A DNA stretch of 33,214 bases from Bradyrhizobium viridifuturi (GCF_001238275.1 NZ_LGTB01000066.1:1-33214); one strand, 5' to 3'; shown: positions 7,421-15,335, numbered from the stretch's first letter. Program-made: numbers and translations. Notes: generated from the sequence alone by a model not told the origin.

Positions 7421-9745
7421 TCAGGTCCTCTTGATGACCCACTTGCGGGTCGGTTTCTTGGGTGGTTGCGGCTGCGGTTTCTCGGCTCGGGTCCGCGACT
7501 TCGGCTTGCCGGCGGGCTTGGCTGCGGTCCTTTTTTCGGCCGGCACATCGGGCTGAGAGGTCGACGGCAGCTCACGGACCGGGTCGCGGGGCGGCGCCTT
7601 GGTGCCGACGGGAATGCGACGCGCGAGCACGTCGATCGGTGCGTCCTGCGGCTTGAGGGGCTCCTCGCGATACCGGACGGTCTTGTTCATCCGCATCCGG
7701 ATCGCCTCGAGCTCCGCGCGGGACTTCGGCCGATAGAGGATGCTGAGGCGCTTGCGCGTTTCGGCATCGCCCTTCTGCGCGAACTCGATGGCGCGGTGGA
7801 CGACCGGTTTGACCAGCCTCTGCAGTTCCTGATTCTGACGGCGAAGGTCGGCCAGGGCGGCGTCCCAAACGGCGGCGCTCACGCCCTGCATGATCTTGGG
7901 GCCGACCACGGTTTTCCGTTCGCCATTGACGAGCAACGAGATGGCGCCAAGGTCTTCGCCATCGACTGTCACCTTGTAGTCGCGCTCGGGGACCTTCTGG
8001 AACAAGTGGTCCGTGAGTGGCGAGCGGTACCAATTTCCGAAGATTTCGATGCCCTGGGCCTGCAGCACGACGGGGAAGGTCTCGCCGAACGCCCGGCGGA
8101 TCCGGTTCGGACCGGGGGGCACGGTGGGAGCGCGCTTTTTCGTGAGCTCGAGCCAGCGCTGGCGCGGCGTCTCGCCACCCAGCCCGGCGTGGGGAAGATT
8201 GTGGTAGACGTCGACCACGAACCGCACGATCAGAGCCGCGAGCTCCTCGACCGTGACGCAGGCCCGCGCGAGGCTTTCGTACTTCCCGCGCACCTGCGGA
8301 TTTGAGAACGCCCGACCGGAGAAGCGCAGCAGCCCCTTGATGTCGAGGGTCTGGAAGAAGCGTTCGATCTTGGGGCGCTGCTGCGGCGTGTTGATCTGCG
8401 GGCTCTTCAGTCTGATGCCGAGATCGGTGCAGATGAACTCCGTCTGCGCGTTGAGCAGGGCGGAGCCCTCGTCGATGACGAACGTGCCCATCGTTCCCCG
8501 AAATTCCCAGGGCGTCTCGCAGCCGAGGCTGCGCGCCAGCGCCGTCTTGTCCGACAGGCACATCCGGAGCAGTTGCTTGGTGTTGGAAGCGCCGGTGCTG
8601 AGCGCGAGCGTCATCGCGGGAATGACCCTCGTCGTGCAACAGATCGCGGCGCTGAAGACGCACCGCTTCTTCGGGGCGGCCTCCCGCAGTTCCGGGCTGA
8701 TCGCGTGCCAGATCGCCGGCAGCTCCATCACCAGCGTGTGGAGATGGGTCTTCCAGTCGTCCGCTTCGACGCGCTCCATGGGAAAGACGAGCCCATGGAC
8801 GCCGCCTTTCGACGGGTGGAAGAAGCGCAATGCGACTTCTTCGCCCTTGCGGGCGGCGACCACGTCGAAGGGCGGCAGGCGGCGGATTTCGATGCGCAGC
8901 AGATCGATGGCAGGGCAGGTGAGCAGCGAGACGCCGCGCGCGGCCATGTGCTCCTTGAAATCCTTGGTGACGCGGGCGAGGTCGATGCCCTTATAGTCGG
9001 CCAGATCGAGCCCAGCGGCCTCAATGCGTCCGCGGTTGATCTTTGCGAACTCCACCTCCATGTCGTCCCGGATGGAGACGATGGTCGGCTGTTCGAGGCT
9101 GAGGTAGCGGTACACGAAATCCATCAGGATCTGCCGCTCTTCCCAGCCATACCGTTCGCCGTAGCGGCCGCAAAGGTGGTACTGCTTCACCAGGCCGAGC
9201 GGGCCCATTTCGAGATAGTTGTCCACCCACTCGAGAAAGCGCTTTGGACCGACGAGCTTGAACGCCGGCTTTGCCATCTGGCCGCCTCGGCTCGCCGGCG
9301 TCGGGAAAAGCTCGGTCTGCATCTTCTCGAGGACACGGCCGAGGTTCGGCCGGTAGCGTGAGGCCGCACCGCGCGCCTGCATCGCCAGAAACTTCTTGAC
9401 CGCGACGAGCATGTTGGCGACCAGTTCGCGTTGCTCGTCGCCGAGATCGGCGATCATCTCCTCGTCGCTGTGCAGTTTGCCCGCGGCCCTGCCGGGCTCG
9501 GTGCTGAGGTGGTCGATGTCGAATTCGTAACCGTCCTTGAGGAGGTCGAATTCCTCGAACGTCAGAGCGATCTTGCGTTTCGGCAGCGAGAGGGTCTCGA
9601 ACAGGAAGCCGCCCTTGTCGACCTTCTTTCGCAGGCATGGCTCTCCCATGATGCTGGCGATGGCGGTATCGCCGACATGCCAGCGCAAAGCCTGCCGGGA
9701 ACGCGGCGGCTTCGGAGGAAGAAGCTCGTGGGCGCGCTGAAGCAT
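7421..9745 (-). CDS. tnsB: TnsB-like DDE transposase
   Basis: A 774-residue Mu/Tn7-type integrase counted from MLQRAHELLP at 9745, seven bases after the tnsA stop; longer starts would overlap tnsA heavily. The catalytic acidic residues are most likely D329 or D330 in VEADDW, D425 in FVIDEG and E461 in RPKIERFF, with 35 residues between the last two, as in rve-fold transposases. The usual aspartate in the strand before the helix (DxxTR type) reads CCTTRVI here. N-terminal residues 1-200 would carry end-binding domains, and the last 100 residues are a basic, Pro/Lys-rich tail expected to contact TnsC. It joins the 3' ends of the element to target DNA. The frame is intact. Confidence 0.88.
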   Translation of the reverse strand: MLQRAHELLPPKPPRSRQALRWHVGDTAIASIMGEPCLRKKVDKGGFLFETLSLPKRKIALTFEEFDLLKDGYEFDIDHLSTEPGRAAGKLHSDEEMIADLGDEQRELVANMLVAVKKFLAMQARGAASRYRPNLGRVLEKMQTELFPTPASRGGQMAKPAFKLVGPKRFLEWVDNYLEMGPLGLVKQYHLCGRYGERYGWEERQILMDFVYRYLSLEQPTIVSIRDDMEVEFAKINRGRIEAAGLDLADYKGIDLARVTKDFKEHMAARGVSLLTCPAIDLLRIEIRRLPPFDVVAARKGEEVALRFFHPSKGGVHGLVFPMERVEADDWKTHLHTLVMELPAIWHAISPELREAAPKKRCVFSAAICCTTRVIPAMTLALSTGASNTKQLLRMCLSDKTALARSLGCETPWEFRGTMGTFVIDEGSALLNAQTEFICTDLGIRLKSPQINTPQQRPKIERFFQTLDIKGLLRFSGRAFSNPQVRGKYESLARACVTVEELAALIVRFVVDVYHNLPHAGLGGETPRQRWLELTKKRAPTVPPGPNRIRRAFGETFPVVLQAQGIEIFGNWYRSPLTDHLFQKVPERDYKVTVDGEDLGAISLLVNGERKTVVGPKIMQGVSAAVWDAALADLRRQNQELQRLVKPVVHRAIEFAQKGDAETRKRLSILYRPKSRAELEAIRMRMNKTVRYREEPLKPQDAPIDVLARRIPVGTKAPPRDPVRELPSTSQPDVPAEKRTAAKPAGKPKSRTRAEKPQPQPPKKPTRKWVIKRT

Positions 9746-9752
9746 CTGGCGA

Positions 9753-10487
9753 TTAGGCCTTGCGCTTCCGTTTCGCGGCGACGACCGCGAGATTGTCGTC
9801 GAGGGTGCCGTATTCGACGGGCTTGAGCTTGCCATCCGCTATCGCGCGCACGATCGCCTCGAAGGCGTAGCCGCCGAGCCCGGACCTGCCCGCCAGTTCG
9901 CCGATCGTGATCTCGCGCTTGAGATTACGGATGAGCCGGGTGATGACGGCGTCGTCCTGCGGCCAGGGATCGCGCCGGGCGTGATGGATGACTTTCGCGT
10001 TGAGCAGGTCGGTGAGCGAGAGATCCATGTCGGTGAAGAGCAGCGTCCAATCGGCGAGCGAAGGCGAAATCTGCTCTGCGATTAGCTCCACGACGCGATC
10101 GACGCCGGTCTTTGCGACCAAGGCTGCCGGTTTGACGGCGACCAGGCCGGTGCTGCCGGTGGTCAACTTGACCCGGAAATCGAACGTGTGGGGGCATTTG
10201 CGGCCGTGGTCGTCGAGATAGGTCACCGCCGGCGGTTGCTCGGCGATCTCGACGACGTCGCGCCGCATGGCGAGGACGAGCGCGAAGTTCTGTTCGAGCT
10301 CCGCCTCGTACCAGACCTTACGCCCGTCGAAGAAATCCCAGCCGTGGACCGAGATCGCCGAGTGCAGCGAGATCGTGCGGCTCGACAGGCTGGGCAACAT
10401 CTCCGGCTGCACGTCGTCTTCCGGCCGCGCGTCCCGTAGCGACGTATCGGGCATGAAATACGTTTCGTGGATCATCGTCGCTGACAT
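9753..10487 (-). CDS. tnsA: TnsA-like transposon endonuclease
   Basis: A 244-residue protein starting MSATMIHETY at 10487; GGAGG ends ten bases upstream and supports this ATG over an earlier TTG at 10508. The restriction-endonuclease-like core shows YEAELEQNF (E63/E65), HTFDFRV (D103) and LVAVKP (K119), matching the E-D-K catalytic set of TnsA. The C-terminal part (about 150-244) is a winged-helix-like domain ending in a lysine/arginine-rich tail. TnsA nicks the 5' ends during cut-and-paste transposition. It is the first gene of the leftward operon and lies next to a hairpin-rich gene-free stretch. Confidence 0.85.
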   Translation of the reverse strand: MSATMIHETYFMPDTSLRDARPEDDVQPEMLPSLSSRTISLHSAISVHGWDFFDGRKVWYEAELEQNFALVLAMRRDVVEIAEQPPAVTYLDDHGRKCPHTFDFRVKLTTGSTGLVAVKPAALVAKTGVDRVVELIAEQISPSLADWTLLFTDMDLSLTDLLNAKVIHHARRDPWPQDDAVITRLIRNLKREITIGELAGRSGLGGYAFEAIVRAIADGKLKPVEYGTLDDNLAVVAAKRKRKA

Positions 10488-11104
10488 CGGTGGCTTGCCT
10501 CCGGGCAAAGCTCCGCCGTTACCGGAAAACGGTTTCCGGACGGGGGCGGTGGATTACGTGGATCTGCGGAAGCGGAGCCCTTGGCGGCCTTGCCAACCCG
10601 CCACAGAGCTGATGTGGTGCGGGCATCTGTTGGGTAGGTCGTTTTGGGTTCCTCTTCCGAGGTTTCTCAAATCTCCTTCCGAACGAAGGGCGGGCCGTTA
10701 CAGCGGTCCGCCTTTTTCGTTTCGACGCGAGGTTCTCCGTTCTTCGTCGTCGCTTCGCGACGAACGTCGTCCTCGTCGACCTCATGTCGTACGGCCGGAG
10801 AGCTGGTCGGCACCGGCCGCCATTGGATGCGAATCCTAGGCGAGGTCACTCTTCGGGAAGCCAAAAAGGCGCCTGCCTGCTCTCGGACCTAAACCCAGCT
10901 GATACCCCAATCGCGCAGCGCGTCAAACGGAATCTGGAAAAAGCAATGTCCACTCAGTGGCTTACGACGGTTTTTCAAGGATTCGTCTGACTAGCTGAGT
11001 CAGCTGAATTACAGGGTCCTGTAGGATTCATAACTTGCGGATCAAGCATCGAGACTTTCTTGTAGAAATCCTCCCGACGGCCCCCTCCGAATTCAGTGTC
11101 AGCC
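10488..11104. other. 617-base gene-free stretch upstream of tnsA, candidate transposon right end
   Basis: No convincing gene was found on either strand; the open frames here are short, arginine-rich and lack ribosome sites. The stretch is instead full of inverted repeats: CCGGAAA/TTTCCGG (10522-10539, itself inside CCGCC/GGCGG at 10513-10549), CCTC/GAGG (10651-10662), CCTTC/GAAGG (10675-10689), a terminator-like hairpin (10689-10717), TCGTCGC/GCGACGA (10747-10763), and overlapping palindromes at 10987-11022. The position next to tnsA is where a Tn7-type right end with TnsB sites would be expected, but I could not define a repeated 20-bp TnsB site or a terminal TGT/ACA. Confidence 0.5.
10689..10717 (+). 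terminator. intrinsic terminator on the plus strand without a recognised gene
   Basis: GGCGGGCC (10689-10696) pairs with GGTCCGCC (10705-10712) with one mismatch around an 8-base loop, followed by TTTTT (10713-10717). The T run is only on the plus strand. No plus-strand gene precedes it, so it either ends an unannotated RNA or shields the region from transcription leaving the tns operon in antisense. Confidence 0.5.
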
Positions 11105-11371
11105 CTACAAATCGGTCCACTCGGCCATCATCGCCTCCCCACATGCCCGTTGAAGAAGTGCCCAGACGCGCTGCCGGCGCGCATGGGCGAGGACGGAAAA
11201 CTTTGCGATGCCGGGCGGCGTGCCGGTCAAAGCATTTGCTGTCTCCATAACGATCACCTGGTAATCGCTCAGGTCGGCCAGGTTGCTCACGTTTCCGATG
11301 TGCATCGTCCCGAGCGGTTGCCGCAGCGCGCTGCTGCCAGCCGGCCAAAGTTCGACTTTCACGACGAGCAT
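11105..11371 (-). CDS. small conserved hypothetical protein
   Basis: An 88-residue protein beginning MLVVKVELWPAGS. The first half has alternating hydrophobic residues (VVKVELWP, HIGNVS, YQVIVME), giving a predicted all-beta sheet, and resembles small unknown proteins often seen in rhizobial accessory regions. Its ATG overlaps the end of the preceding gene by 13 bases, so the two are translationally coupled. It is the last gene of the cluster that begins at 14175. No catalytic motif is visible and no function is assigned. Confidence 0.6.
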   Translation of the reverse strand: MLVVKVELWPAGSSALRQPLGTMHIGNVSNLADLSDYQVIVMETANALTGTPPGIAKFSVLAHARRQRVWALLQRACGEAMMAEWTDL

Positions 11372-12141
11372 GCGTTGGCCTCCCGGAGTTCGGTGATTGC
11401 CCGAAGGGCGGCGCCCGCAGCGGCGAGCCGCTGCGCGATGCGTTGCGCGCCCGTTCCGGGGCGGAAGGCCGCGAGGAGGTCGTCGAGATCGAGCTCGGCG
11501 AGGACGGCGTCGTCCAGTTCGATGGGGGCCCGCCCGGCGAAGCGCCCGATCGCGGTCTTCACGACGGCGCCGGTCGGAGGCCCGAGCTGGATCGTAAGGT
11601 CGGCAGCACCGACCAGGGCGCGGGGGAGCAGGCTGACGTCGGCGGAAATGCCCACCACGGACTGGCCGCTGGCCAAGGCGCCCGACACCGCGCTTGAGCC
11701 GGAGGAGGCTCCCAGGCCCCGCTGATTGGGCCCGCTCCTGGTGTGCTGCAGCCAGCGATCGCCGAACGAGCGGCGGAAGTGGTCCGCGACCGGCAGGACC
11801 CAGGCAGCCGTCGGCACCAGCACGACGACGCAGAGCGCTTGGCCGTGGCGCAGCCGGCGCCGCAGTTCCGGCGAGGCCGCAGCCTCGAAGGCGGCTCCGA
11901 CGAGTGCCGTCATAGCCTCCGGCCGGCCATTCGAGGCAGGGCTGTCATTGTCGCCCTCGGCTTCCAGGTAGAAGTTGCCCTCGACCGCGGGATCATCGGG
12001 ATTCTCGAAGCGGCCGCGATCACGGTCGAAGATCCGGTCGATCAAAACGGTGCCCGGCGCCATGCAGTGCTGGTCGACGAGGCGTTTCTTTCCCCACCGG
12101 ACGTCGATCCCGGGCGAGCGGCGGCGTTTGGTCTTCTTCAT
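11359..12141 (-). CDS. protein resembling the N-terminal region of AAA-family ATPases, without the ATPase domain
   Basis: A 260-residue protein starting MKKTKRRRSP at 12141, four bases into the preceding gene's stop region. The middle (LCVVVLVPTAAWVLP, then GQSVVGISADVSLLP at 160-173) and the ADLTIQLGPP / LAAFRPGTGAQ segments resemble the region placed before the Walker A motif in large AAA ATPases of rhizobial islands. That likeness is from memory of the pattern and is not certain. No P-loop is present, and the natural end overlaps the next start codon, so this looks like a stand-alone form rather than a broken one. It could act as an adaptor or partner for an ATPase encoded elsewhere. Confidence 0.55.
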   Translation of the reverse strand: MKKTKRRRSPGIDVRWGKKRLVDQHCMAPGTVLIDRIFDRDRGRFENPDDPAVEGNFYLEAEGDNDSPASNGRPEAMTALVGAAFEAAASPELRRRLRHGQALCVVVLVPTAAWVLPVADHFRRSFGDRWLQHTRSGPNQRGLGASSGSSAVSGALASGQSVVGISADVSLLPRALVGAADLTIQLGPPTGAVVKTAIGRFAGRAPIELDDAVLAELDLDDLLAAFRPGTGAQRIAQRLAAAGAALRAITELREANACSS

Positions 12142-12798
12142 GTGCGAGACCTCGTCATGGTGGATGGTCCGAGCGGCTCGGACGTCAGGTCGAGTTCGAG
12201 GAGGTTCGAGCAGGCGAGCGACATCACGGCCGGCGAGGGATCCCGGTCGCTGCTGACCATCTCGAGCAAGTGGCCGAGCTCCACCGGCCCCTCGTCGGCG
12301 AGAGCCTTGAGGATGCGCAGGCGCAGCGGGACGGGGATAGGCTGGTCTCTGTAGGACCAGACCAGGCGGACGTTGGACCGGCGCGGCTCGGCGCGCAGAT
12401 CCTCGGCCGTGACGACGAGCTGTTGCAGTTCGAGCTCGCGTAGCGCGATCTGGACCAGACCTTCTTCGTCGAGATGGCGGACCCGGCGGGCCGGGACGAC
12501 GTCGAGATAGTGTCGGCCGTCGGGCCGCGTCAGGACGACGGCGTCGAGGTCGACTACTTGCGCGGGCCCAACATTCGCCGTCGCAACGTGTGAGATCGCG
12601 CGCACCTCCGGATCGAGCGATGCGATCGCGAGCGCTCTCTGAGCGCAGGGTGTCGCGCGGGGATCGGGGCAGCGGTTTTGGCGGACGAGAAGAGGTCGGG
12701 GCGGCCGCGACGGGTCTTGGGGGAGAGCATGAGGAGGCATCCGAAACCATGGAAAGGGCGGGGTGGGTCTCGGTGTGTTTCTGGTCGGCGTCGGTCAT
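12138..12798 (-). CDS. hypothetical protein with winged-helix-like C-terminus, two frame breaks
   Basis: The start is taken at ATG 12798, 11 bases after the phosphoesterase stop and seven after a GAAAGGG ribosome site. Three frames must be joined to obtain a sensible protein: one C added to the C5 run at minus-strand 12723-12719, giving CSPPKTRRGRPDLF, and one base added near 12632-12638, giving PARHPAL then ALAIASLDPEVRAISH. The result is about 220 residues. The C-terminal 70 residues (LRLRILKALADEG, then DPSPAVMSLACSNLLELDL) look like a winged helix. The middle is alpha/beta. No function is assigned; DNA binding is plausible. Without repair only the last two-thirds (from about 12630) can be read cleanly. 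Confidence 0.6.
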
Positions 12799-12809
12799 GG
12801 TCGGCCCTT

Positions 12810-13631
12810 TCAGATCTCGATGATGAGCTTCTCGTTGAAATCCTGATTGTCCCAGGCGCTTTGGCTCGGGGGCCACGGGCCATAGCCCTTGGCGTTGCTC
12901 AGGACGCGGGTTTCGCCGATCACGGCGTCGAAGGATTCATGGGTGTGCCCGTAGATCCAGAGGTCTGCGGGCCGCAGGGCGCCGCGACCGTCGTCTGGCG
13001 CCGGCACCATGAGGTCGGTGAGGTCGCTATAAAATGCCGCGCTCAAGAGCTCGTCCGGATTGGGCGGGTCCGACAAGAGGAGCTCCGGTCGCCGGCAGGC
13101 ATGGTGGGCCACGATCACAAGGGGACCGGGCCGATCCTTGCGGAGCTCGGCTTCGAGGAAGGCCCGGGACCGCCGGTGCCTGGCCAGCGCGTGCGGAGGA
13201 CGAAAGCGCTCGACATATCGGCCGGTCCTGATCCGCTTGAAGTCGTTCATGCGCTCCGCCGCGACCGCCATCTCCCGGCGCTGATCTCCGAATAGCGCGA
13301 AATCGGTCCAGAGCGCGCAGACCACGAACGTCACGTTGCCGAGGCGGACGGTCTCGTTCTCCAGCGCGTGCACGTTCGTGCCGGCCGCGGCCACTTTGGC
13401 CTTCTCGATCGTGCGGTCGATGTCGGTGCCGTAAGCTTCATGGTTGCCCATGCAGTAGATCACCGGCCGGTCGGGCACGCGATCCAGCAACCACTTCACT
13501 CCCCGCTCCATACGCGTGATCAGGTCGCCGGCGACGATCATGACGTCGAATTCCGGTCGAGCGTCTCCAGCCGGCAAGTCCCAGCCCCGGGTGAGCTCGA
13601 TGTGAAGGTCGGACATGGGCCAGAGCTTCAC
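12810..13631 (-). CDS. calcineurin-like metallophosphoesterase
   Basis: A 273-residue protein of the calcineurin-like phosphoesterase superfamily. The start is the GTG at 13631 (VKLWPMSDLH), four bases after the stop of the upstream gene; the N-terminal SDLH motif is too close to the start for a longer form to be needed. Metal ligands in order are D8 and H10 (SDLHIE), D36 (AGDLI), N63 and H64 (GNHE), AHH near residue 185, and GHTH (YGHTHES) near 237. Such enzymes hydrolyse phosphomono- or diesters with two metal ions; members in island contexts act on nucleotides or nucleic acids, but the substrate here is unknown. No signal peptide, so cytoplasmic. Confidence 0.85.
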   Translation of the reverse strand: MKLWPMSDLHIELTRGWDLPAGDARPEFDVMIVAGDLITRMERGVKWLLDRVPDRPVIYCMGNHEAYGTDIDRTIEKAKVAAAGTNVHALENETVRLGNVTFVVCALWTDFALFGDQRREMAVAAERMNDFKRIRTGRYVERFRPPHALARHRRSRAFLEAELRKDRPGPLVIVAHHACRRPELLLSDPPNPDELLSAAFYSDLTDLMVPAPDDGRGALRPADLWIYGHTHESFDAVIGETRVLSNAKGYGPWPPSQSAWDNQDFNEKLIIEI

Positions 13632-13635
13632 GGCG

Positions 13636-14175
13636 CTACTCCTCGACCAGAAGGGAGGCCGGATCGACCTCGGTGAAGGTGTCGGTGTCGCGATCGTAGC
13701 GGCGGCAGCTAATCTGGGTCCGGTCATCGGCGACATAGCCGACGATGTAGATGTTCTCGAGCCCCGGCTTGACCTCAATGGGTGCCTGGCCCGCGGCGTG
13801 GGCCGCGCAGCGGGTGGTCAGCCAGGTACCGCCGCGTAGCCGGCCGGGCTCGCCGCAGACCTCGCAGCAGGTCGCGCTGCGAGCTTCCGCCAGAGCGATG
13901 GCTTCTTCGACTTGGACGGTCGCCTCCTGAGACAGCCTGCCGCCCCAGTAGACTCGGAGGGTCCCATATTTTTCCCGGATCTGGTTGAACTTGAATGTGC
14001 CTTCGGCGCGGGTCGCCTTCCGGATCCGGACGCAAAGCCGATTGAGTAGGTCATGCCAGCCGGGGCCGCACTCGGGGGCGCCTTGCGCCGCCAGCGCGGC
14101 GTCGCAGGGCGGAGCAAAGAGGTCGCGGTGAGCCTCGATGAGCTCGACCCTCCAGTTTCCGATGCTGCCCGACAT
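13636..14175 (-). CDS. zinc-ribbon hypothetical protein, first gene of the leftward cluster
   Basis: A 179-residue protein starting MSGSIGNWRV at 14175, with AAGG seven bases before the ATG. Residues 62-78 read KFNQIREKYGTLRVYW, the most conserved-looking segment. A likely zinc site is formed by C104 and C107 (CEVCG) with C123 and H126 (CAAH). Families with this arrangement are common in Bradyrhizobium and Methylobacterium accessory DNA without known function. The promoter should lie between 14176 and 14300, where TTGACT and two palindromes are found. The next gene begins four bases after its stop. Confidence 0.65.
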   Translation of the reverse strand: MSGSIGNWRVELIEAHRDLFAPPCDAALAAQGAPECGPGWHDLLNRLCVRIRKATRAEGTFKFNQIREKYGTLRVYWGGRLSQEATVQVEEAIALAEARSATCCEVCGEPGRLRGGTWLTTRCAAHAAGQAPIEVKPGLENIYIVGYVADDRTQISCRRYDRDTDTFTEVDPASLLVEE

Positions 14176-14256
14176 GACGAACCTTGAACGCTACCGTGAA
14201 CGAAACAAGAACATTCAAAGCAGGAACGTCAGCTGGAGTCAAGGGCTTAGCGCTCT

Positions 14257-14294
14257 CTTCTTATATAAGAAGCGATCTAGTTCTTATATAAGAA
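14257..14294. promoter_or_regulatory. twin-palindrome operator between divergent genes
   Basis: The 14-base palindrome TTCTTATATAAGAA occurs at 14258-14271 and 14281-14294. The first copy extends to the perfect 16-base CTTCTTATATAAGAAG (14257-14272). Centres are 23 bp apart, about two helical turns, so two dimers would bind the same face. The pair lies 82 bases before the zinc-ribbon gene on one strand and 40 bases before a ribbon-helix-helix-like gene on the other. It is strikingly AT-rich in GC-rich surroundings. Confidence 0.7.
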
Positions 14295-14333
14295 GAAATT
14301 CGCCTTGGCTGGCGCCGGCAGGTCCGCCGCACT

Positions 14334-14567
14334 ATGGTTAAGCTACGATTCTTCGCGGTGGACGGACGAATGGTTGGCAAGAGGGCGGCGAAAAGGGGAA
14401 AGCGAACTCCGATCGGTGACCGGGTGACGTTCATCGCAATGATGGACAAAGACGTCATCGCGGACATCAAACAAGTTGCCCTCGACGAGCATCGGGCTGC
14501 TTGGGACGTCATGGAGCAAGCGGCCCGGGAGTTCTTAAGGCGCCGAGAAAAGAAGAAAACGCGCTGA
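14334..14567 (+). CDS. small ribbon-helix-helix-like protein, candidate autoregulator
   Basis: A 77-residue protein, the only rightward gene in the accessory region. A basic N-terminus (GKRAAKRGKR) is followed by RVTFIAMMD, a likely beta strand, then two helices (KDVIADIKQVALDEH and AAWDVMEQAAREFLRRR), the order expected for a ribbon-helix-helix DNA-binding protein. The start is the ATG at 14334; an alternative in-frame ATG lies at 14370. The twin palindromes sit just upstream, so it may repress itself and the divergent cluster. Antitoxin or plasmid-partition-like origin is possible; no toxin is seen next to it. Confidence 0.5.
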   Translation: MVKLRFFAVDGRMVGKRAAKRGKRTPIGDRVTFIAMMDKDVIADIKQVALDEHRAAWDVMEQAAREFLRRREKKKTR

Positions 14568-14609
14568 AGCGGAGACCATTAGGACGGAGCTATCGAAGCA
14601 GTGGCTTCG

Positions 14610-15206
14610 TTAGGCGTTGTCTTGCGCAGCTATGCGGCTGCTCTCGAGTGCGGACTCGATGCGCGCGTGCCAAGTGTGGGCTATGGCCGCGATCTTCTCG
14701 TTATGAGCTTGTACGGTAGGCAGATTGATGGTGGACCATTCTTCAAGGTGGCGATTGCCTTTGATGTTATCAGGGTATCGAAAAGTCTGGCCGTTGGTCT
14801 GATCAACTTCGTCGATGCACGTCACGACAGTCTCAAAATAGGCGACATCCTCTTCAGTCGTCTCGATGTGCTTGAGCAGGCTCTTCGCCGCGACCCAGTT
14901 TTTCCCGAGCGTATGGCCACTCGATTTGAATCGGTGCCCCGTTCCTTTGGCCTCTGAAAGGTCCTTGATGACGTACTTGAGGTAAAGCTCCATCGCGTGA
15001 CGAAAATTGAAGCAGATCGGATATACGATGAGGTCAATGAGATTTCCGTCATCCCGCGCGTGGGCCAATAGTGTTTTGGTCGCGTCGAAATAGCCTTTGG
15101 CATAATCGTAAAGGTCGTATGGGCCGCCGTTGTTGCCGACGCAGGCGTTCAGTTGGTCGAAGTCGATGTGTTTGAAAACGTCGTTCTGTTTGAAAGGCGG
15201 CTTCAT
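14610..15206 (-). CDS. HEPN-like hypothetical protein, last gene of the caspase-helicase cassette
   Basis: A 198-residue, mainly helical protein starting MKPPFKQNDV. The segment YPICFNFRHAMELYLKYV (residues 62-79) has the FRHxxELxLK pattern found in several HEPN-like families linked to phage defence and stress; the strict catalytic RxxxxxH of RNase HEPNs is not evident, so it may be inactive or a different all-alpha fold. It follows the SIR2 gene by 129 bases in the same direction and shares its lower GC content and codon choice. It is convergent with the ribbon-helix-helix gene. Toxin partner, RNase or sensor roles are all possible. Confidence 0.55.
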   Translation of the reverse strand: MKPPFKQNDVFKHIDFDQLNACVGNNGGPYDLYDYAKGYFDATKTLLAHARDDGNLIDLIVYPICFNFRHAMELYLKYVIKDLSEAKGTGHRFKSSGHTLGKNWVAAKSLLKHIETTEEDVAYFETVVTCIDEVDQTNGQTFRYPDNIKGNRHLEEWSTINLPTVQAHNEKIAAIAHTWHARIESALESSRIAAQDNA

Positions 15207-15335
15207 GCTGCGGTGCCGTCGGTTGTGTCCCTGTCAAAGGGCTACCTGACGTAACCTTAAGCGCTCGACTCAAAATCGAAAAGTGAGGTTCTCGAGATTC
15301 CTCCGGCATCCTGATAGGTCGCCAGGTGTTGTCGA

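Larger units (their letters stand above)
3918..10487 (-). mobile_element. Tn7-like transposon core (TnsA, TnsB, TnsC, TniQ and two small genes)
   Basis: Four genes in the canonical order tnsA-tnsB-tnsC-tniQ are packed with spacings of 7 and 1 bases and a 4-base overlap, and read leftward. Tn7 family members cut with TnsA and TnsB, choose targets through the TnsC ATPase and a TniQ/TnsD protein, and carry cargo. No Cas genes or CRISPR array are visible, so this is not obviously a CRISPR-guided element. In Tn7 tnsA sits next to the right end, which would place that end to the right of 10,487 and the cargo, including the helicase, to the left. The ends themselves were not identified with confidence. 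Confidence 0.8.

Noticed and set aside
7420..7575. Longer tnsC start with 52 extra residues
   Set aside because: The extension lies wholly inside tnsB and is Arg/Pro/Ser-rich; the ATG at 7419 one base after the tnsB stop is the natural start.
9746..9835. Longer tnsB start overlapping tnsA
   Set aside because: The 30 extra residues are low-complexity Ser/Arg/Pro from the overlapping tnsA frame; ATG 9745 follows the tnsA stop by seven bases.
3918..10487. CRISPR-associated transposon
   Set aside because: No cas genes, repeats or guide-RNA-like array are visible in the window, and the TniQ has TnsD-like length.
10519..10785. Minus-strand 88-codon frame upstream of tnsA
   Set aside because: Composition is arginine-rich with no ribosome site, and it runs through several strong hairpins and a terminator.
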